A DNA stretch of 64,000 nucleotides from Ascidia mentula (GCA_947561715.1 OX387203.1:16492001-16556000), one strand, 5' to 3'. Counted from the stretch's first letter, positions 25,531 through 37,749 are shown. Program-made: numbers and translations. Notes: generated by a model from the sequence alone, not told the origin.

Positions 25531-25924
25531 ATTTGCGACATGCTTATATAAATTTTAGTTTTGATGTCAGATTTCACGAAGATAAGGCAGAGAATGCCAA
25601 ACTCACTTCACTTTCGAGTACTTCACTAAATACTTCCGGCGAATAACTTCAGCATTTTAGTCTTCGGCGTTTTTACCAATTTGATCCTTGTGTAGTGTTT
25701 TTCTCGGTTATTTGGTCGTCCGAATACTTCATGGGACCGGTTATACAAAGCGTATGCAAGTGTATGAAGCAAATCTATTTCTTGTCATTGCAGTAACTAT
25801 AGCTTTATCTTGCCTTCCTGAAGTGATTCCAGTGAATTTGCCATTTTTGTAGACAATATAGCCCATACAAGTGCTACTAGATTCATTTTACAAAAGTTTT
25901 GATTGTAACAATAATTATTCTTAA

Positions 25925-27030
25925 TGTTACAGGAAACAAAATTTTTGTTACGGAAACAGAGTTTTCGTTACAGGAACAGAAATTTTAGTTACGGGAGCAG
26001 AATTTTAGTTACGGGAACAGAAATTTTAGTGACGGGAACAGAATTTTAGTTACGGGAACCGAAATTTTAGTTACGGGAACAGAAATTTTAGTGACGGGAA
26101 CAGAATTTTAGTTACGGGAACCGAAATTTTAGTTACGGGAACAGAATTTTAGTGACGGGAACAGAATTTTAGTTACGGGAACAGAAATTTTAGTGACGGG
26201 AACAGAATTTTCGTTACGGGAACAGAGTTTTCGTTACAGGAACCGAAATTTTAGTTACGGGAACGGAATTTTCGATACAGGAACAGAAATTTTAGTTACG
26301 GGAACAGAATTTTAGTTACGGGAACAGAATTTTAGTTACGGGAACGGAAATTTTAGGTACGGTTACAAAAATTTAGTTATGGGAACAGAATTTTAGTTAC
26401 GGGAACGGAATTTTAGTTACGGGAACAGAATTTAAGATACGGAAACAGAGTTTTCGTTACAGGAACCGAAATTTTAGTTACGGGAACGGAATTTTAGTTA
26501 CGGGAACGGAAATTGTCGTTACGGGAACGGAAATTTTAGATACGGTTACAGAAATTTAGTTATGGGAACAGAATTTTAGTTACGGGAACGGAATTTTAGT
26601 TACGGGAACCGAAATTTTAGTTACGGGAACGGGAATTGTAGTTACGGTAACGGAAATTGTAGTTACGGGAACGGAAATTTTAGGTACGGGAACGGAATTT
26701 TAGTTACGGGAACGGAATTGTAGTTACGGGAACCGAAATTTTAGTTACGGGAACGGAAATTGTCGTTACGGGAACGGAAATTTTAGATACGGTTACAGAA
26801 ATTTAGTTGTGGGAACAGAATTTTAGTTACGGGAACGGAATTTTAGTTACGGGAACCGAAATTTTAGTTACGGGAACGGGAATTGTAGTTACGGTAACGG
26901 AAATTGTAGTTACGGGAACGGAAATTTTAGGTACGGGAACGGAATTTTAGTTACGGGAACCGAAATTTTAGTTACGGGAACGGAGTTTTTGTTACGGGAA
27001 CAGAAATTTAGTTACAGGAAGAGAATTTTA
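25925..27030. repeat. 20-bp minisatellite array (~1.1 kb, about 55 units)
   Basis: Tandem units of the type TTTTAGTTACGGGAACAGAA with variants (ACGGGAACGG, GGTACGGTTACAG, TTGTAGTTACGG). The rare variant GATACGGTTACAGAAATTTA occurs near 26539 and again near 26786 within the same series of flanking variants, so blocks of about 247 bp have themselves been duplicated. Confidence 0.95.
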
Positions 27031-27121
27031 ATTATTATATCAAATAAAATTGGTTCCCAAAATACAATATTTTCCCAAACAAATCTCGCACAAATATTTC
27101 ATTTAACGCAAGATCGAGTTC

Positions 27122-27203
27122 GACAAGGTGGCCGAGTGGTTAAGGCGATGGACTGCTAATCCATTGTGCTCTGCACGCGTGGGTTCGAATCCCATCCTCG
27201 TCG
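27122..27203 (+). tRNA. tRNA-Ser (GCT)
   Basis: An 82-nt class II tRNA with a long variable arm. The anticodon stem ATGGA/TCCAT encloses CTGCTAA (anticodon GCT, codon AGC/AGU). The T-arm GTGGG/CCCAT with TTCGAAT and the A/B boxes are intact. The acceptor GACAAGG/CCTCGTC has one A-C mismatch at pair 4-69, where Ser tRNAs usually read GACGAGG. It is probably functional, but the mismatch leaves some doubt. Confidence 0.88.
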
Positions 27204-27290
27204 ATTGCAGTATCAGTTTTGCAGCGGTACACGCTACTGTTCAATAGTTTTAACATCAATTGAAAAAATCACAAACCGAGCAAAATACAG

Positions 27291-27381
27291 TCCTTCGAAC
27301 CGGATTCGAACCAGTGACCTATGGATTTCTGATAAGCTCAGCCGCTACAGTCCACCGCTCTGCCAACTAAGCTATCGAAGG
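27291..27381 (-). tRNA. tRNA-Tyr (GTA) with 18-nt intron
   Basis: A 73-nt tRNA plus an 18-nt intron directly after position 37, the canonical intron site. The acceptor CCTTCGA/TCGAAGG is perfect and the discriminator is A. The loop CTGTAG carries GTA. The intron runs CGGCTGAGCTTATCAGAA. The D-arm GCTT/GAGC and T-loop TTCGAAT are intact. Eukaryotic tRNA-Tyr genes nearly always carry such an intron. Confidence 0.95.
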
Positions 27382-27609
27382 ATGTTGCAAACAGTCTAAT
27401 TTGTATTATGTATATGAGAGTTGGTGGTTGAGCCAACAACATCGCTGATCAAACTATTTCTTCCCACGAAGAATATGTTCAAAACAATTTACCTTATATA
27501 CAAGTTAAGTATAATTTGTATAATTTAATTTGCGCGATTTTAATCAGCCTATATTTTATCATATTGTTGCCATGGTAACTAATGACTCTAAAAATCCCCC
27601 CACCAACAT

Positions 27610-30600
27610 TTATTCGCATTTCACTCCCATTTTCGACTCTTTTATGCCACCATATGCAATTTTCCATGTATACCAACTAATACTGTCGACACTAGTAGAA
27701 GTTCTCGACCACTGAGCATTGAGCACAGCATATGAACAAACACGCTGCCACCAAGCTCCACCATGAGTCACAGCACAATTAACACCTGACCACCTGCAAT
27801 TATAATTAAGTCGGTTGTTAACAACTCTGTGTTATTACTTATTTAAACTCAGATAAACTAAACTTGCGTTTACCTTAACCTTTAACGCAAACTCCCGTTT
27901 CAGAGCATTTGATTTTTGCAATTATTGATTTAGGGTAGGCGGTTAACTTTGTCAACGGAAATCAACTATTTGAGGAAATGCATTTTATATTTTTGACACA
28001 TTTTGTTTTACCTCGTTAGTAAAAATTAAATATAATCAGACACATTGTATCATTATTACTCACAAATCATTGTCTCTGTTGCGAGTTGAAAATCTCATTC
28101 CGTTTAGACTGTGGGACCCAGTCATGGAATCTCCTATATTCCCCGAATATCCGGTTATAGTAATTGTGTAAGAACTTCCTTCATCGCCAATCCTGAAATT
28201 ACTAAAAAACAACAATTTCATTGAATTTAATTTTTTGCAAAGTGATTTAATTAAATTCAGATAATTTCATAGTTTCAAATCCATTGATTTGTTGCTCAAG
28301 GAATGTTTGTTAAAACATAACACCGTTTATGACGTAATACCCAACACGTTTTCATTTTGCGAGTTATAACCTTGTAAGCCATCGACCAAGGTCATTATGT
28401 AAGCCAATAAGGGCGTAGGTCGTTTCTTTCCGCTTGAAAAGTACCATGAGATTACATAAGCAAAAGAGCTGTAACGAGCTAGAGAAGCCCGAGTCGAAAG
28501 ATGAAATCCGTGCAAAATTTATCAAATTTTGAAGCACGAATTTATTCTGCGTTGCATCAAAATTGCCTCGTGTTGTTTTTGCTTCGGTAAACTTTATATC
28601 TTAGAAATCTTCGCTGTAACGACTGTAGGTGCATCCGCTAGTTGGGCATCGCTACAAATTCATCAAGTTCAATTTGAAATCACAGTCATACCTGTACTCG
28701 GCAAAACCTTGACCGCCGGAAAAATCTTTGAGATCAACACGAAGGCGACATCTAGCGGAAGCACTGGTGATTTGATGAAGTTTCTCCAATCCTGATAAAA
28801 TTTGTTCGTTGTAACAATATTGTTGGGCAATAAACTATTTAGCATAAATTATTTACATTTTAATTATGGCAACTGCTGGTTTAACTGCCGGTATGAACAC
28901 TTGGTTGGATCTATTGATCGGGTAACGACTCTAAAAGTATTTACAAAACGTACACACATATATTACCAGACTACATTGAATAGATACTATTCACTCAGTA
29001 ATTAGAATGAAACAAAATTATGTTAGTTTGCAACTCAAATATATTTTGAAAATAGTTCTTGTGGGAAAACTATGGCGTGCTTTCTTAATCTATTTGTGTT
29101 TAGTTTATGTTTAAATTTGTAAGGTGTTTAGTTAAGGATTGTTTTGTTGGAATACAAACCCATCCAAAATTCTGTTGATAGATTCCCAAACCCGTTCTTG
29201 TAATCCACCCAATCTCTATCGAAACTCACAGACCCATCATAACGACGCTGGAACAACTGATCACAACTTAATGTTAGTCTCAAACATTTGGTATCAATAG
29301 TTATATCGTATGGAAAAGCAGTATATAGGCTATGCATGTATTTACAAATTATATTTAATCCTTGTCCTAAACCATGATACAATAAACACTTTTGCTTACC
29401 TGCCAGTCACCTTCACAGTAAACTTCTTCAGCATCAGATCTGAGACGTTGGCGGCCTTCAATATCGGAGGTTTTACAAGATACGGGTTGAGCTAACTCCA
29501 GATTTGTAATCCCTACAACAGAAAGGGATAAAACTGTTGTAATTCCGGCAGGTTTCGTAGATACCAAATACAAGTCTGTATCTAGGAGATATATGATGCT
29601 GTTACGATGAAGTTCCAGCAACACGCTTTCTTTTCAAATTAGTCACGGATTAGTCCGAACTCAAACGACCCTGTGCAATTTTGATATAAGTCACATATCT
29701 TTGGGTAAAAGATTCATTCATTCATTCGAGTTTATGATTCCAACGGTCTATAATGCAATTCGGGGATTCAAACAGACAGAGACTTTAGTACGCGTGGTTT
29801 GTAACGTTTCATTGTTAATATTCGTGCGACTGTTTTTTATGTATTAAACTGACAGATTGACTTTGGGTTAGAGAGTAGCCTTTTTGTCAGAAGTCAGATA
29901 TACGGCAGTGTTATTATTTTGTGACAACAAAAATACACAGACAAGGCATTGCAGATACAAATACATAAACTCAACTGTTGGTTGTGTGATTCAGCTTACT
30001 CTGCAGTTGATCCACTTTGCTCGTTAAAGCTGTAACAAAACTTGTATTTTAATAAACTAGTTACATTATTACTAACATTTGCAACTGGTGGCAATTCGAT
30101 ACAAATACATAAACTTAACTGTTTGTTGTGTTATTCAGCTTACTCTGTAGTTGATCCACTTTGCTCGTTGAAGCTGTAACAAAACTTGTATTTTAATAAA
30201 CTAGTTACATTATTACTAACATTTGCAACTGGTGGCAATTCGATACAAATACATAAACTTAACTGTTAGTTGTGTTATTCAGCTTACTCTGCAGTTGATC
30301 CGATTTGCTCATTAAAACTGTAATAGAAGATTCGTACTCATGAACTAAAAAGTTAAATGTTTACCGTCAATGTAAAAAGCAACTAGAGTTAAATAATCAC
30401 AACTTCTTGAATATCGGTCGTGGCTCAAATTTGGTGAACTGACTTTAATCCCAAGGTCATTATGATACTCATATTTCTCCACTTGCCTTGAAATCCTTGC
30501 ATTAATGTGGTTTTGTCGTTTTCAAGTTGACCTAAAATCATATATGTTTGCTAACAGAACATTTGCAGAAAAACCTTTGTAACTTGACGAATTTTCAGTA

Positions 30601-32775
30601 TGTAGTGCCTGTGTCTGTGTTTTAGTCCAAGCAAAGATAGCGGCAATGCAATTACGTTTTACCCGAAGTAAGATTACGGTGCGGTATTAAACAAGAATCT
30701 TCCAATCATAGAAAAAGTAATCTCTTTTGGGATTTTATGAAAGGTAATTGATGCACATATTTTCCATTTACAATTATCCATTGTCAACACGAAAGGTTTA
30801 GAATTTTAAGGGTTATTCAAGGCAGCCAATGCCCAAGGTTACTTTGTTTTCTTGAAGGAATACATTGTTACTGTTACCTTTAATGTTAGTGATATCTGTC
30901 TGGAGAGCCTGATGTTTTTGCATCATTTGGTTTTTGGCACTTTCAAGTTGTCCTAAAAAAGTAGTTGTATGTTTCCATAGATAAAGAACGTGCAAAGTGG
31001 CATCCATGCCATACGGTTGTTATTGAATGGTAAAACAATTGAAGTTGTTGTTTTTAGTTTTAAAATGTAGTTTTATCCTTGCCAAGTTTGTTAGTTTCCG
31101 CTTACCTTTATTCAGGAAAATCTGCAAAAAAACGTATGGTTTGTATAAGATTATTTGTGTAAGATTCGTACTCTCCATATATTGCCTACTGTACAATTGT
31201 GCGTCCCTGATTCCATTTTTTACAACATTTATACATAAACAATTCTTAAAGTGAAACGTTTATTATAATATTAGCTGTTTATTTCATTGAATATGCGACT
31301 GTAAGAACTGTAACTAAGTGTCAATTGTAAAATCAAAACGTCAAAAGTAAATGCGTACATCATGACAACTACAAACAAGGAACTGTGTTGACACAGAACA
31401 CATGCGTGGTAGCGCTCAGTGTTAAAATAATACGCAGAACAGTTGAGGCGCAAAACATCTCTGCAGTGTACAATTATAGGCACAGGTCTATAAACGCAAC
31501 GTTTGTCCAATCTTAATTTCACAAGAAATCGTCTTTGCCTGTAAGGACAGATCAAAATACAACTGAATCAAGCTTTGGTACAGTTGAATAAATGACTAAA
31601 TTACCTTTCGACGCAAAGAAACGTTAGTGGCGTACTCTAAAATACTGCTATAAGCAACATTGTGGTTTTAGTTGACGTATACTAACACCCAGGAGTTTCA
31701 ATGTGTGTGCATCGTCAGCGGGAGGCAGCAACGTAGTAGGAGGAGAGGTGCAATGTTAGCGAGGCGCAACAAGCGCTAGTCACGTGTTTGTAATTCTGTT
31801 GTATGATGCGATGTTTCGCAACAGCGTAACCCTGTAAGTTTTGAAGTTAACCTGAGACCCCGGAACGTCAAAATCATCAAGTTATTCTGGACCTGTTTGC
31901 AAACTGGTCGTATTTGCTAAAAGGCCATTTTTCTATACAGTTGTATTCAAATATTTAATAGTTTTGCCCAAAACCATAACGCAAGGGTGACTTTGCTGGT
32001 AGAAAGGGTTCTCATTTTTTTTTCTTTGTTTATTCCAATTATTTGTTGGCTCCGGGGCCATTTATTCACTTCCCTGCACTGACGATAAATTTGTGTTCGA
32101 AACTTCTGGCTTTATTGGGGTCCTTCGGTATGTATTTTCTTGTAACATTCATTTCCACCCTTTCTGTGTTTATAAACCACGCGAAACAATGTTTTAGGTT
32201 CAACGCCTTCTCTGAAAGACGTGTTCAAGGTCATGAAAGTACCTTAAACATGAGTGATTGATCGTCCAATCTGCGACACGTTGCAATTTATTCTGCGTAA
32301 TCCTTTCAAACCATTTCTTCCAAATACGTCAACAGACAGTTGTAGAAACTGATAAGAAACTTACCAAAGCGAGTGCAGTGCCAATCACTATCAGGATAAT
32401 CACAACCAACACCAACAGAAAAATCTTCATTCTTCCAAGTTGTGAACGTAACTTTGACAAGTCTTCCTTTTCATCGGGCTTCCGTTGTGGTTCCTCGTAA
32501 ACTGTGTGTGTTGATGGGTTTGGGTTAAATACGTTTGAGAAGTGAACTTTTGCTACAAATTCTGATTTGTTGGAAATACTGTGACGAGGTCGTTAAGACA
32601 GTACAAGTGACTTGTATTGCTTGTGCTACGTTTTCGTTTGTCCTTTTTTATTCTTGGCGGGAACATAATTTTGTACAAAATTTTTTTTTACTTAAATACA
32701 AATTAATATGCTGATAAACTTACTGTTTTGTTGAGGATTGGGGCGAACGATCATTTCATGATTCTTGCTGGTCAT
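27610..32775 (-). CDS. Type II membrane fibrinogen-related protein (348 aa, 13 exons)
   Basis: Exons: 32724-32775, 32365-32501, 31106-31121 (16 nt), 30878-30952, 30487-30531, 30288-30317, 30144-30173, 30000-30029, 29400-29512, 29160-29256, 28692-28791, 28064-28201, 27610-27793; total 1047 nt, all in phase. The cytosolic N-terminus contains IYEEP. A transmembrane segment lies at about residues 44-64 ([17 protein letters not shown]) with no signal peptide, so the orientation is type II. A coiled-coil stalk (69-138) ends in three 10-residue repeats of the SKVDQLQ type, one exon each. The fibrinogen C domain follows: [44 protein letters not shown] (calcium-site Asp residues) and GGAWWQ. It resembles ficolin/FIBCD1-like pattern receptors. 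The intron after 30487 uses a GC donor (AAG|GCAAGT). A TTTCAG acceptor lies 6 nt before the ATG. Confidence 0.88.
29640..29935 (+). mobile_element. LTR remnant (fossil) upstream of fibrinogen-domain exons
   Basis: The stretch shares TAGTACGCGTGGTTTGTAAC, ATATTCGTGCGACTG and GACTTTGGGTTAGAGAGTAG with the LTRs of the element at 41575-44848, in reverse orientation. It lies inside the intron between exons 29400-29512 and 30000-30029. It looks like a solitary, broken LTR of moderate age. Confidence 0.65.
29953..30335. repeat. 145-bp tandem triplication carrying coiled-coil exons
   Basis: Units start at 29953, 30098 and 30242 (each beginning GATACAAATACATAAAC). Each holds one 30-nt exon with its own acceptor (TTACAG) and donor (GTAAGC). 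The first two are nearly identical over the full unit, so the amplification is recent; the third is partial. Confidence 0.9.
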
Positions 32776-33494
32776 TTTCGACTGAAATATTGAATGTTGT
32801 TTCTTGCACACAAAAACCGACCTTTCTTTAATGTGTAAGTTGATCTAATGAGGAACTTTCAGAATCCAACCAACAGATCCATGAAGCCATAATTAACAGC
32901 ATATCCAGCAGTGGGCGAGGTTTCGCGTTTTACGTTTCTGTTACGTCATAGACCTCTCGATGTCTGTTTAGTCGCAGAGCACGTGGGCACTTTTCTGTCC
33001 AATATTGCAGTAATATTGCGTTGACTGGGTTTGCAATGTGCCGCATGGAAATTGAAAAAGGTACATAGACACAGCCTTGTATTGGACGTCGAGCTGTATG
33101 GTGTTATCTAATTTTGCAATATTATGCAAAGTGCAGTGTAGTTTGTTTTGCTTTTCTTGCTAAATGTGACCAATTATTGCTTACATTGACAAACGCTCAT
33201 GGGTTATCAACATCGGGGGAAACGTTAGCACGCATGATTAACTACAACGATACGAGATGCAGGAGAAACAAAATGTAGAAGGATTTTGTGAAACCAAGTT
33301 AGTACAAATCAAACGAATCTGAAATGGTTTTGTGTCTCCAAACCTCTCATTTCACTTGATTCAAATATTAAAAGTGTTGAAGTTTTACAATGGGGTTCAC
33401 GTAGTTGCGTTGTTATAAAATATGACAAAACACCAAAACAACGCTTGTTCCTTGTTTCTGTATGTACACACTGTCATTATGCACTCACTCAACA

Positions 33495-34610
33495 TTATTC
33501 GCATTTGATTTTCATTTTCGAAGCTTTTAATTCGACCAGCGGCGCTTTCAATAATACCAACTCATGGTGACCCAAGGACTGGAGGAAGTTCTTGATCAAA
33601 GACCGTTGAGTCGGGCGTGGGAACAGTGGTCGTGCCACCAAGCTCCACCGTGATCCAATACACAATGGTCGGATGCATAAAAACTTTGCATCAAAAAATA
33701 TTTTGTTTAGATTGCTTGTTTAGCCTAGTGCGCAACAATTCAGTATTGGCCTGTCAATATTAGCCTAAACCCTTATTTATTATGTAGACCTGCATATCAT
33801 TGTCACTCGTTGAAACTTTATCCCGTTAATGCTTTGGTGGTCAGCCAGAGTCAAGTCGTTTGTGATATTTCCAGAAAACCCCGATATAGTTATCTGATAC
33901 GAGCTTTCCTCATCACCAATGCTAAAAGTGCTAAAAACAAAAGTATTTATTTCAAAGATAAGTCGTACTTTCAACAATGTATAACAAACAGAGCGCCTTG
34001 ACAAACTGACCTACGATCATCGAATAATTAACAATAATTAAACCCTACTTTTCAACACGTTAAGATGATAGTCTTACCTGTACTCGGCAAAACCTTGGTC
34101 ACTGGAAAAATCCTGATTCAACACGAAGGCGACATCTAGCGGAAGCACTGGTGATTTGATAAAGTTTCTTCAAACCTGATGAACAAGTTTGGGTGAAATT
34201 AAATGTATTAAAAGGCTACAAGATATCCTTGTACATCCGAGATACGGATATGACTGTGTGTTGTCGTTGATGTCAACGTTTTGTTCTGCGATATTTAGAT
34301 GTTAACTGGGTTGAACTTCCAATAAACGCTAAGGGGGGCTACTAGCTTGAGAAAATTTGCCGAAAAAAGCAACTCGTTTTTATGTCCTTGGCCTGTTGTC
34401 GTTGGTGTGCCGTTGGCTTGTTGTCTCTTCAGGTGACTTTGAATGACTTTTTCCCAGCACTCAGGCCACAACAACTTTGTAAGGTAACGTTTGCATGCAC
34501 TTTTGAGCAAAACGACACAAAACTGCACGTTACGAGAGAAACCAGTAAGTTGTGTTGTTTTAAAATTAAACTTATTTGTTTCCAGTTGATCCACTTTGTT
34601 TGTCAGATCT
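33495..34610 (-). pseudogene. Fibrinogen-related gene 2, decayed fragment
   Basis: Pieces match the exons of the intact gene at 27610-32775. A stalk piece lies near 34570-34606 (DLTNKVDQLE). Positions about 34080-34175 correspond to 28692-28791, 33806-33945 to FSIGDEESSYQITISGFSG, and 33495-33670 to LDHGGAWWHDHC and a terminal SKMKIKCE-type end. Frames break inside several exons: one base is lost in the FSTSDNDM segment, there is a TGA after LNGL, and the 34.1-kb exon has a small deletion. No signal anchor or start is visible. It is a dead tandem paralogue of the neighbouring receptor. Confidence 0.7.
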
Positions 34611-34639
34611 GCAGATAAATTTAGCTTATAAATATTAGT

Positions 34640-35040
34640 TGTAGGAACGGAATGTAATCCCTATTTAGTGAATACCTCAAAGGTTGCACATGACAAAAAT
34701 GATCAAAACTGCACTGGATCAGTTAACCAAGCTACTATTGCAGGATGTCAACCAAAAATATATTAGGCTGTAAGAGGAATCTTCAGTTTCTGAGAATACA
34801 GAGATTAATATCACAGAAACTAATGATGCCCTTTTAGGCGAAATACATTTTCTGTTATTAGACATTTGTGTAACTGTCTACATTTTCAGTATAACACAGA
34901 ACTCTTAATGGTTACTTTGCATAAAGTTGAAACAATAAACTAAGTTCTCAACTTCATGGATAGTGTTGGTGCAGTGGGTGATATTTGCCACAATATTAAA
35001 TACCTCATTTAGGAATTAAACAATTAACATCATAACAATT
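34640..35040. repeat. Dispersed repeat shared with 12.3-12.6 kb
   Basis: GATCAGTTAACCAAGC and a GATGCCCTTTTAGGCGAAATA block recur, partly in inverted order, relative to 12330-12480 (GATCAGTAAACCAAGC, TTTCGCCCTGTAAAGGGCATC). The family is unknown. Confidence 0.35.
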
Positions 35041-35049
35041 TAAGTCACT

Positions 35050-37490
35050 GTAACTTATTCAAATAGAATTCTTTTGTGCAACGTCATAAGCCGACGCCTG
35101 CACGAAGGCAGTTTCTAAGCTTAGCTCTTTATTTTCTAGGAGGCGCTGTCGTATAGAATTGGACAATATTCCGCTAATAAATGCGTCTCTAATATATTCC
35201 TGTCGATAAACCTCAGCGGCCACCGACTTAAAATTGCAGTCTTTGCTGAGATTACGAAGTTTTTGCAAAAACTCATCAAGAGATTGACCTTGTTCTTGTC
35301 GTGTTGTAACTAAAATATGACGAGCAAATATTTCATTCGGAGTTTTCACATATAGCCGTTGCAAAACGTTTATAGCATCGTCGTAGGTTTACACGTCTTC
35401 AATATACTCGTACACGTTATGTGATACACAGTTAGTTAGACGTTTCAACTTATCTAGAGTCTGATCCTCTCGAAGTCCAGCAGAGATTTCATCGGTGTAG
35501 TTCTCGAATGTCTTCCTCCAGTGCTTCCATTCTTTTGCTGCACTTGGTGAATTTAAATCCAAATCCAATCGTGCTGGAATGCTGGAGATTGGAGCTTGCT
35601 TCTTATTCATATGAAATACGATACCGACCTGGAAAAGACAATATTGGCCCGGACACGTTTACACGAGCAACTTGTTCTGCCGTTTTTCCGTCGTCGCTTA
35701 TGGATATACATGCTGGATTATGCCACCCTGGTGTAACAAGTTTATTGCATTTCGTACGGTCTAAAAATTTGCCTTTCTCAACTAGTGACGTCAGGCGAGT
35801 TTGTACTTCGTGTAAAGTTTGTGCAGAACTAAAGCCAAGTTCTGTTCACCGTCTGATGCTACATTAATTAAGGCAACACACCCGTGGGAAAGGATATCTG
35901 TTGATTTTGAAGGACCGTTGCCATCATCAACAAAAAATGTGTATATGCTCACAATAATAGATGAGTACTCGCGTTTTCCATTTGTTTTTCCTTGTGCGAA
36001 TATGTTATCAACCACTGTTGTAAAATGTTTCGAAACATTATTTTCTCTGTGTGGTTTGCCCAGTTACGTTCATTCGGACCGCGGTAGATCCTTCATATCT
36101 TCTCAGTTAAAAGATTATTTGCTCCAACGTGGCATTGTGTCTAGCCATTCAACCCCTTATCATCCGCTTGGTAATTCGCAAGTTGAACGATTTAATGGCA
36201 TTATATGGAAAGCAGTTCGTCTATGTTTGCGTTCCAACAACATGCCAGTTACTCAATGGGAATTAGTATTGCCCAATGCACTCCGGTCAATTCGTTCGTT
36301 ATTGTGCACCGCTACCAATTCCACGCCCCATGAGTTATTTATCGCCTTTTCCCGTCGCTCACCGAATGGGAAATCACTGCCATCTTGGCTACGAGATTCC
36401 AATTACGCTTTTCTCCGAAAATTTGTGCGTTCTCATAAGAACGATGATTTGGTTGAACGGGTGGAACTAAAAGATGTTGACCCCACGTACGCAAGAATCC
36501 GTTTTTCTGACGGGCGAGAGGATAATGTGTCAGTGAGTGATTTATCGCCTTGTCCACCTGCTAATGAGTCGAATCATGATTTATCGTCTAATGTGGACGA
36601 ATCGGGTGATAATGTTGGGCTCAACATTGAGGACTGTTGCGTCTCTGTTATGTCAAATATTAGTCTCGAATTTGGTCTTAACAATATTATTTATGATGGA
36701 TGGAAATCCTATTTGATTAGCGCATTTGACATACAGATCGCACGTGAGTTCTAATTGTTGTGTTTTCCTAACCTGACTTAATTAACTCTCGATGCAAACA
36801 CTACACCAATATTTATTTACCACGAACAATTTTGGATACGAAATTAACATGCGCAATTATACCAACGCCAAACTGAGTGAATTTACGAACTGAGGAGAGC
36901 ACAGTACCGCTGCACTGCCCCGCTCCACCTCAGCTGAACGCACACGGAAAGTTTCATTATTTAAAACCGGAGAGAAACAAAGCGAACGAAGTGTCGTAGA
37001 AAGAAAGGCGATTCAAGAACTAACGGTCAGCAAACAGTTAACAAAAGACGCACTCTCACACAAAACAATGAAGGACTTCTCTAAGGCGACACATTTAAGC
37101 TGGCCAATGAAATCACATGAAAACACAGCTGTTGCGTAGAAACTAGTAACGAGATCAAATCACGTGAGAAAGCAACCGTTGCTATACATTTTGAAATGAG
37201 ATGCTGGACAAGACGCTACCTATAGAATGCCTTTACACAAAAAACCCATGGAAAGAGATTCCGGACGTTGATGACGAAACTGGCTGTTATGTGACCATAG
37301 TTCATATTTCCAAGAATGCAAACGTTGCTATGTAACGTAAAATTACGTTACAAGGACAACTGTGAACCAGCTGTGAATGACGATATTGTTCATAATGACC
37401 GCGCGAGTAATTTGCCACTAGAACCTGTTCTTCGTCGTTCTTCACGTTCCAATTTTGGTGTTCCACCTCCGCGCTATGGCAACAATTTAT
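35050..37490. mobile_element. Ty3/gypsy-like retroelement fossil, rearranged
   Basis: The minus-strand part (about 35059-35610) resembles the gag region of LTR retrotransposons. The plus-strand part (about 35590-36754) resembles the end of RNase H, the zinc-binding and catalytic regions of integrase and the pol C-terminus. A further pol-tail-like piece lies near 37370-37490, separated by about 0.6 kb of unrelated sequence. The gag-like and pol-like parts face opposite ways, so the copy has been rearranged, and reverse transcriptase and clear LTR pairs are missing. It is broken in several places and is an old partial copy. Confidence 0.75.
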
Positions 37491-37749
37491 AGCTCGGGAG
37501 AATGTTGTGCAATTAAGACAAGACTTGTCTTTAAGACAAGACTTGTCTTAATAGGCATGTGCCAGTGGCGGTGCGCGGGTTGCCCTGGGCTTTGCGCGCT
37601 CTACGCTTGCGTGCTGGGTGGTTGGCTGTGTGCTGTCGCGCACGTGTTCTGTTGGTGTAGTTTTTAGTTCTCGTCCAGGCGTGTGTGCTGTTTTCTTTCG
37701 ACCAATGTGTTTTTCAATTGTTCCTTAGTTACAGTGACTCAAAGCCTCA

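Noticed and set aside
25925-27030. CRISPR-like array
   Set aside because: The repeats are directly adjacent with no unique spacers, and the context is eukaryotic.
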